NCBI GenBank assembly: GCA_039805565.1
Contig: JBDLTZ010000118.1
Span: 1-17,749 of the forward strand
DNA: 17,749 nt
Source: CALJIC01 sp039805565
Lineage (GTDB): Bacteria; Chloroflexota; Chloroflexia; Chloroflexales; Roseiflexaceae
Direction of reading: 5' to 3'
The position numbers were made by a program, and so were the translations under genes. Position 1 is the first letter of the stretch. The number at the start of each line of letters is the position of its first letter. Below are positions 13,838-17,749 of the stretch, in pieces. The notes below the pieces were generated by a model. The model had not been told where the DNA came from and searched no databases. It worked only from the letters and a program-made list of their open reading frames with translations.

Positions 13838-14293
13838 GCCGAGCCGGATATCCAACTGCGTGCCGACCCCAGCCGCCTGCGTCAGGTGCTGCTCCAGCTC
13901 CTCGACAACGCCTGCAAGTTCACCGAGAACGGCGCCGTAACGCTGCGCGTGAGTTGTGAGCCTTGAGCCCTGAGCCGTGAGCCCAACGTGCACAGCCTGT
14001 CTCACGACACGCCAGACCCACGACACGCCAGACCCACGACTCACGGCTCACGACACGCTCGTTGTTGAGGTGTCTGATACCGGCCCAGTCATCCCGCCCA
14101 ACGGGCTCGAGCAGGTGTTCGAGCCCTTCACCCAGCTCGACAGCTCCACCACACGCAGGCACGGCGGCGCGGGCATGAGCCTGGCCGTCGCCTGCCGCCT
14201 GACCGAGCTCACGGTGGCTGGATCGCCGCCAACAGTCCCCCAGGCTCCGGCGCCACCCTCCACGTGTACCTGACTGGGGAGCCCGGCACGTAG
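13838..14293 (+). pseudogene. Histidine kinase ATPase-domain remnant, interrupted and frameshifted
   Basis: Three pieces of one HATPase_c domain are recognisable in order. The first (13838-13951) reads PDIQLRADPSRLRQVLLQLL then DNACKFTENGAVTLRV, the N box. The second, in another frame from about 14058, reads LVVEVSDTG, then VFEPFTQLD (F box) and GGAGMSLAV (a decayed G2 box). After a one-base deletion near 14211, a third piece reads GGWIAANSPPGSGATLHVYLTG and ends at TAG 14291. The first two pieces are separated by a repeat insertion (13951-14056) that introduces a stop at 13964. The N-terminal sensor and HisKA domains are missing, so this is a dead fragment. Identification from the ordered N, G1, F and G2 boxes is strong; the original sensor type is unknown. 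Confidence 0.85.
13951..14056. repeat. Heptamer-repeat insertion inside the kinase remnant, with inverted ends
   Basis: The left end holds five direct heptamers (GAGTTGT, GAGCCTT, GAGCCCT, GAGCCGT, GAGCCCA; 13951-13985). The middle carries a 16-base unit ACGACACGCCAGACCC repeated at about 14004-14035. The right end has inverted heptamers ACGACTC, ACGGCTC and ACGACAC (14036-14056). An exact 11-base inverted repeat links the two sides (TGAGCCGTGAG at 13971-13981 and CTCACGGCTCA at 14040-14050). The element lies between two conserved strands of the ATPase fold, where intact kinases have only a short loop. Confidence 0.75.
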
Positions 14294-14317
14294 CCCGCCC
14301 TAACCACAGGAGGAACC

Positions 14318-15109
14318 GTGCGACTGCTGCTTCTGCTCGCCCTCGTCCCCCTGGCCCTCGCCGCGTCGGTCGCCGCCCAGGCGCGCCCCTTCCCGAGCGC
14401 CGCCCTGCTCTACGACGGCGCCCGCGGCACCACACCCAGCCGCCAGGGGTTCACGCTGCTCACCGTCCCGCTCGTGGGCGCCTCCTCCGGGCAGACCTAC
14501 GCCGACGGCGGCACCATCCTCGACAGCACGCCCGTCCAATCTGAGTCCGCCGGCTACTTCGCCAGCGCCGCGCTCGTCCCGCCACTCGACCGCGCCGCCG
14601 GCTACAGCCTCGAAGTGACCCTCCAGCTGCTCGAGGAGCGCCACCAGCAGAGCGACCGCGACGGCGACGGCGTGGCCGACCGCGCCGGGTTCAGCCTGAT
14701 CGCGCTCAGCAGCGACGTGCGCGGCATCGAAGTCGGCTTCTGGCCCGACAGAGTCTGGGCGCAGGCCGACGACCGCACCGGCGCACAGGACCTCTTCACC
14801 CAGGCCGAGGGCGCAGCGCTCGACACGAGCCGGCTCCTCACGTACGAGCTACGCGTCCGCGACGATGCCTACACGCTACTGGTGGGCGGCGAGGAGGTGC
14901 TCAGCGGGCCGCTGCGCGACTACCGGCCGTTCGTCGCGCCGATCGACCCGTACGAGACACCCAACCTGATCTTCCTCGGCGACGACACCGGCCAGGCGAG
15001 CGCCCGCGTGAGGCTTCTCCGCGCCGCAGTGTACGTCGGCGGCCGCGCTGTGATGCTCCCTGTAGTCCGCGGCCCTGAAGCGCAGCCCGCCAGGACGCGG
15101 AGGAACTAG
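14318..15109 (+). CDS. Secreted protein, concanavalin-A/choice-of-anchor-like fold suspected
   Basis: A 263-residue protein starting with GTG 14318 behind a strong AGGAGG. A clear signal peptide (MRLLLLLALVPLALAASVAAQA) is probably cut near residue 22. The mature part begins ALLYDGARGTTPSRQGF, a pattern found at the start of beta-sandwich choice-of-anchor or laminin-G-like domains. It carries an acidic calcium-binding-like loop DRDGDGVAD (113-121) and ends with NLIFLGDDTGQASARVRLLRAAVY, typical of the closing strands of such folds. No C-terminal membrane anchor or sorting motif is visible, so the product is probably released or exported. Function unknown. It is intact although flanked by two dead signalling genes. 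Confidence 0.78.
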   Translation: MRLLLLLALVPLALAASVAAQARPFPSAALLYDGARGTTPSRQGFTLLTVPLVGASSGQTYADGGTILDSTPVQSESAGYFASAALVPPLDRAAGYSLEVTLQLLEERHQQSDRDGDGVADRAGFSLIALSSDVRGIEVGFWPDRVWAQADDRTGAQDLFTQAEGAALDTSRLLTYELRVRDDAYTLLVGGEEVLSGPLRDYRPFVAPIDPYETPNLIFLGDDTGQASARVRLLRAAVYVGGRAVMLPVVRGPEAQPARTRRN

Positions 15110-15162
15110 GCTCCGGCGGCTCCATCCGTCTCATTGACCGCCAGCGGTCCGCCACGCATGTT

Positions 15163-15459
15163 GCTGGCCCCTCGGTGCTCATCCTCGACGCCAACCCCGA
15201 GACCAGAGCAGACCTGGCCCGGTAGCTCAGCTCCTTCGGCTGCGATGCCAGCCACGTGTCTCTACCGGAGCAGCTTGCCCCAGCCACAGCCTCGCGCTCC
15301 CCCGCGGCCCTCATGGCCGGCGTCGAGCTCGCGGCAGTGATCCGCCAGCAAGACCAGTACCTCAGTCTGCCGATCGTGTTCCTCCGCCTGCGCCTCCGCC
15401 GCGAGAACGCGTCGCTCCAGCGCGACCTCTCCGCGCGCCGCGAGCCCGTTTTCAAAACC
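15163..15459 (+). pseudogene. Response-regulator receiver-domain remnant
   Basis: In one frame the text reads AGPSVLILDANPETRADLAR, then an in-frame TAG (15223-15225), LSSFGCDASHVSLPEQL, a degraded stretch, and AGVELAAVIRQQDQYLSLPIVFL, followed by a charged helix RRENASLQRDLSARRE. The first and third parts correspond to strand 1 with its acidic residues and to helix 3/strand 4 of receiver domains, closest in feel to receivers of diguanylate-cyclase-type regulators. The segment that should hold the phosphorylated Asp is missing or unrecognisable, and no output domain remains. It is therefore a pseudogene, perhaps the former partner of the kinase remnant at 13838-14293. Confidence 0.75.
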
Positions 15460-15478
15460 TGCCAAGTTGCCGTACAAT
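15449..15478 (+). promoter_or_regulatory. Possible promoter of the 97-residue protein gene
   Basis: TACAAT at 15473-15478 (five of six) with TTTTCA at 15449-15454 (four of six), spacing 18. The local sequence is less GC-rich than its surroundings. It precedes the hairpin at 15505-15527 and the ATG at 15549, giving a leader of about 65 bases. Confidence 0.5.
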
Positions 15479-15504
15479 CGACGCGGCAGACACCGAGCCG
15501 CTTC

Positions 15505-15527
15505 AGGCCGGCGCGATGCGCCGGCCT
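15505..15527 (+). promoter_or_regulatory. 10-bp perfect hairpin in the 5' leader
   Basis: AGGCCGGCGC (15505-15514), loop GAT, GCGCCGGCCT (15518-15527): a perfect, very stable stem followed by TCTGTG, nine bases before the GGAGG ribosome site. Lying between promoter and start codon, it could act as an attenuator, a 5' stabiliser or a protein-binding element. There is no T-run, so a simple terminator is less likely. Confidence 0.6.
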
Positions 15528-15548
15528 TCTGTGCTGGAGGTGCAAAAG

Positions 15549-15842
15549 ATGGACCTCACGAGCTTTCGCGAGTCGCTCACGGCCGACGCGCCACCGGCCG
15601 GCCTGAGCCTGGCACTCCAGGCGCTCTGGCACGACGCAAAGGGGGACTGGGACGCCGCCCACACCTGCGCTCAGGACCAGGAGGACGCAGCCGGCGCGTG
15701 GGTCCACGCCTACCTGCACCGCGTCGAGGGCGACGTGGCCAATGCCGGCTACTGGTACCGGCGCGCAGGCAGGCCCGCCACGAGCGAGCCGCTCGGCGCC
15801 GAGTGGGAGTCGATCGCCCGCGAGCTGCTGGGCCGCGGATAG
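15549..15842 (+). CDS. Conserved 97-residue hypothetical protein, helical repeat-like
   Basis: The predicted protein is rich in Trp and Ala with a TPR/Sel1-like feel: LQALWHDAKGDWDAAHTCAQDQEDAAGAWVHAYLHRVEGDVANAGYWYRRAG (read here in parts at residues 24-50 and 51-75). The motif W..AKGDWD.AH...Q....AAW.HAYLHR.EGD..NA.YWYRRAG is one I recall from small conserved proteins of several phyla with no assigned role. The start ATG 15549 has GGAGG eight bases upstream. It is preceded by its own promoter and a leader hairpin. The SDR gene follows after 68 bases on the same strand. Function unknown. Confidence 0.82.
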   Translation: MDLTSFRESLTADAPPAGLSLALQALWHDAKGDWDAAHTCAQDQEDAAGAWVHAYLHRVEGDVANAGYWYRRAGRPATSEPLGAEWESIARELLGRG

Positions 15843-15910
15843 GCGGTGAAGGCCTGGACGGCCGACACAGCTCCTTGGTGCTCTCTGTGGCCTGTGTAAA
15901 GGCGGGAAGC

Positions 15911-16690
15911 GTGGACCCAGCCGGAAAAGTTGTCCTGATCACTGGCGCGTCGTCGGGCATCGGCCTGGCGACCGCCCGCGTCTTTGCCGCCGCCGGGGCC
16001 CTGGTGGTGATGTCGGCCCGCGGCCAGGCCCGCCTCGACGAGGCCGCCCGGTCTGTGCCGCGCGCCCTGGCGCTCCCCGCCGACGTCGCCGACGAGGCGC
16101 AGGCCCGCGCGCTGGTGGAGCGCACGGTCCAGGAGCGCGGCGGCATCGACATCCTGATCAGCAACGCCGGCGTGGGCCTCGCAGCACCCGTGGCCGAGCT
16201 CGGCGCCGAGGACCTGCGCGCGGCGCTGGCAGTGAACCTGCTCGGGCCGCTGGCGCTCACCCAGGCCGCGCTGCCGCACATGCGCCACCGCGGGCGCGGC
16301 CAGCTGATCTTCGTCTCGTCGGTGGTGGGGCTGCGGGCGCTGCCCTACCTCGGCGGGTACGCCGCCGCCAAGGCTGCGCTCGACCGCCTCACCGAGTCGC
16401 TGCGCGTCGAGCTGCGCGGCACCGGCGTGGCGGTGACCCTGGTGCGGCCGGGCACCACCGACACCGGCTTCTCCGAGCGGCGCCTCGGCAGCGGCCGTGA
16501 GCGGCGCGCCGTCTCCCGCCGCGGGGCGCCGCCCGAGCGCGTGGCCGATGCCATCCTCCGCGGCGCCCGCCGCGAGCCGCGCGTGGCCTACACCTCGTGG
16601 CAGGACCGGCTCACCGTGCTGGCCGGGCTGCTCTTCCCGCGCCTCACCGACCGCACGCTGGCACAAACATTCAGCTGGGACAACGAGTAG
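15911..16690 (+). CDS. Classical short-chain dehydrogenase/reductase
   Basis: A 259-residue NAD(P)-dependent oxidoreductase of the classical SDR type. The full motif set is present: TGASSGIG (11-18) for cofactor binding, NAG (85-87), N109, the catalytic serine in VSS (135-137), and Y150-AAA-K154. After the active site comes VRPGTTDTGF, and a basic segment RERRAVSRRG follows. The substrate is not evident. The start is taken as GTG 15911, with GGCGGGA just upstream, because the conserved fold begins right after it; earlier in-frame starts would add unrelated residues. The stop lies 14 bases before the downstream cyclodeaminase-family gene, so the two are an operon. Confidence 0.9.
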   Translation: MDPAGKVVLITGASSGIGLATARVFAAAGALVVMSARGQARLDEAARSVPRALALPADVADEAQARALVERTVQERGGIDILISNAGVGLAAPVAELGAEDLRAALAVNLLGPLALTQAALPHMRHRGRGQLIFVSSVVGLRALPYLGGYAAAKAALDRLTESLRVELRGTGVAVTLVRPGTTDTGFSERRLGSGRERRAVSRRGAPPERVADAILRGARREPRVAYTSWQDRLTVLAGLLFPRLTDRTLAQTFSWDNE

Positions 16691-16704
16691 AGAGAGGGAG
16701 ACCT

Positions 16705-17697
16705 ATGCGCATCCTCACCGGCGACGACGTGCGCCGCGCCGTGCCCATGCCCGCCGCGATCGACGCCTGCGCCTCCGCCTTCGCCCAGATCTCCACCGGG
16801 CAGGCCACCGTGCCGCTCCGCACCCCGATCGGCCAGGAGCGCCACGACTCGCACACCTTCTTCATGCCGGCGCTGCTCGGCGCCACCGGCGGCCTCGGCA
16901 TGAAGGTCGTCTCGGTCTACCCGCACAACGCCGAGCGCCACGGCCTGCCGGCCATCCACGCGCTCGTGGTGCTGATCGACGCCGAGACCGGGCGGCCCCT
17001 GGCGGCGATGGATGGCCGCTACCTCACGGCCCTGCGCACCGGCGCGGCCTCGGGGGCCGCCACGCGCGCCCTGGCCCGCCCCGACTCGCGCGTGCTGGCG
17101 CTGTTCGGCGCCGGCGCCCAGGCCCCGCACCAGGTCCACGCGGTCTGCGCCGTGCGCCCGATCGAGCGGGTGCTGATCGTCAACCGCAGCCGCCAGCGCG
17201 CCGAGCAGCTGGCCGAGTCGCTCAGGGCGGGCGGGCTGGCCGCCGAGGTGTCCGTCGCGGAGTCGTCGCGGGCCGCGCTCGCCGAGGCCGACGTCGTCTG
17301 CTGCGCTACCAGCGCGCGCACGCCGGTTTTCGACGACGCCGACGTACGGCCGGGCACGCACATCAACGGTGTCGGCTCCTTCACCGCGCATATGGTCGAG
17401 GTGCCGCCGGCCACGGTCGGGCGGGCGCGGGTGGTGGTGGACCAGCGCGCCGCTGCCTGGGCCGAGGGGGGCGATCTGGTGGCCGCACGCGAGGCAGGGC
17501 TGCTAAGCGACGAGCAGATCGTCGAGCTCGGCGCCGTGATCGCCGGGCAGGCCCCCGGCCGCGCCGAGGCCGCCGAGATCACCTTCTTTAAGTCGGTGGG
17601 CAACGCGGCGCAGGACGTGGCCGTGGGTCACGTGGCGCTTGCCGAGGCCGCGCGCCTGGGGCTGGGGGTGGAGGTAGCGCTGAGCGCTGAGCGCTGA
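16705..17697 (+). CDS. Ornithine cyclodeaminase / mu-crystallin family protein
   Basis: A 330-residue Rossmann-fold enzyme. Members include ornithine cyclodeaminase, alanine dehydrogenase, ketimine reductase (mu-crystallin) and 1-pyrroline-2-carboxylate reductase. Visible landmarks are GGLGMKVVSVYP (K67), AALDGRYLTALRTGAASG-type motif MDGRYLTALRTGAASG (102-117, R111), the dinucleotide loop GAGAQA (135-140) and HINGVGSFTAHMVE (219-232). The Asp that true ornithine cyclodeaminases use in the GAD position is Ser here (GS, 224-225), which favours a reductase or dehydrogenase role over ornithine cyclisation. ATG 16705 follows GGGAG, 14 bases after the SDR stop. The C-terminal residues A-L-S-A-E-R and the stop are encoded by a heptamer array. 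Confidence 0.88.
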   Translation: MRILTGDDVRRAVPMPAAIDACASAFAQISTGQATVPLRTPIGQERHDSHTFFMPALLGATGGLGMKVVSVYPHNAERHGLPAIHALVVLIDAETGRPLAAMDGRYLTALRTGAASGAATRALARPDSRVLALFGAGAQAPHQVHAVCAVRPIERVLIVNRSRQRAEQLAESLRAGGLAAEVSVAESSRAALAEADVVCCATSARTPVFDDADVRPGTHINGVGSFTAHMVEVPPATVGRARVVVDQRAAAWAEGGDLVAAREAGLLSDEQIVELGAVIAGQAPGRAEAAEITFFKSVGNAAQDVAVGHVALAEAARLGLGVEVALSAER

Positions 17698-17704
17698 GTG
17701 CTCT
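17677..17704 (+). repeat. Heptamer array (GCGCTGA) at the 3' end of the cyclodeaminase-family gene
   Basis: GCGCTGA three times (17677-17697), then GTGCTCT. The array encodes the last residues and supplies the TGA stop at 17695-17697. It is the same unit as the array at 11081-11122 except for C in place of T at the second position, and it is read in the same phase, giving S-A-E-R-stop here and S-A-E-C-stop there. Confidence 0.85.
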
Positions 17705-17717
17705 CCGTCGCCGTATC

Positions 17718-17747
17718 ACCCCCTCTCCTGAGGCACAGAGAGGGGGT
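17718..17747 (+). terminator. 10-bp perfect hairpin downstream of the last gene
   Basis: ACCCCCTCTC (17718-17727), ten-base loop, GAGAGGGGGT (17738-17747). It begins 20 bases after the last stop and runs to the window edge, so a following T-run cannot be checked. It resembles the CTCTCC/GGAGAG element at 6281-6330 and may be a REP-type repeat, a terminator, or both. Confidence 0.5.
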
Positions 17748-17749
17748 CG

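Noticed and set aside
14004..14035. Transposon terminal repeats with target duplication at the kinase insertion
   Set aside because: The 16-base direct repeats are internal to the element and not at its edges, and no transposase or clear target duplication is visible; only a repeat insertion is claimed.
1..17749. tRNA, rRNA, riboswitch or classical intrinsic terminators
   Set aside because: No cloverleaf, ribosomal sequence or known riboswitch pattern was seen, including before thiamine pyrophosphokinase and lysA; none of the hairpins is followed by a convincing T-run.

Overview
This is about 17.7 kb of very GC-rich (roughly 70% by eye) bacterial chromosome holding sixteen intact protein genes, two broken regulatory genes and an unusual load of short repeats. 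The style suggests Chloroflexota, class Chloroflexia: heavy use of GC-ending codons, GTG starts beside strong AGGAGG sites, a LysA variant with an HTMLASNE motif, and a receiver-domain remnant of a type I associate with that group. This placement is inference from family resemblance and was not tested. No rRNA, tRNA, CRISPR array, transposase or phage structural gene was seen.

Layout. Bases 1-427 are a repeat block with GC hairpins, lying just 3' of an atypical SDR/epimerase-like gene on the minus strand (428-1435). A related block (1466-1951) separates that gene from a minus-strand ABC exporter half-transporter (1960-3711). A divergent promoter region (3712-3923) then leads to an AraD1/GguC-like gene (3924-4919) and a TetR regulator plus DinB pair (5060-6229), with a clear operator over the TetR promoter. 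Next is a probable transcription unit of a 50-residue membrane protein, diaminopimelate decarboxylase and prolyl-tRNA synthetase (6406-9598). Convergent to it lies a translationally coupled minus-strand pair, a three-helix membrane protein and a methyltransferase (10916 down to 9652). Thiamine pyrophosphokinase (minus) and a 653-residue amidase-like/M15 peptidase fusion (plus) diverge from 11774-11834. The region 13797-15480 looks like eroded signalling DNA: a histidine kinase remnant interrupted by a heptamer-repeat insertion, an intact secreted protein, and a receiver-domain remnant. The window closes with a conserved 97-residue protein, an SDR dehydrogenase and an ornithine cyclodeaminase/mu-crystallin family enzyme.

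Two repeat classes recur. Blocks of GGGGC-NNN-GCCCC-type hairpins sit at the 3' ends of minus-strand genes. Seven-base tandem arrays (GTGCTGA, GCGCTGA, GAGCCNT and related units) sit at gene 3' ends or inside the dead kinase. The first three arrays carry TGA in every unit or unit junction. Because 7 is 1 mod 3, three such units place a stop in all three frames of one strand. In two enzymes the last residues and the stop codon are written by the array itself (SAEC-stop and SAER-stop, in the same phase). This is the observation I consider most worth following; no wholly new multi-gene system was evident.
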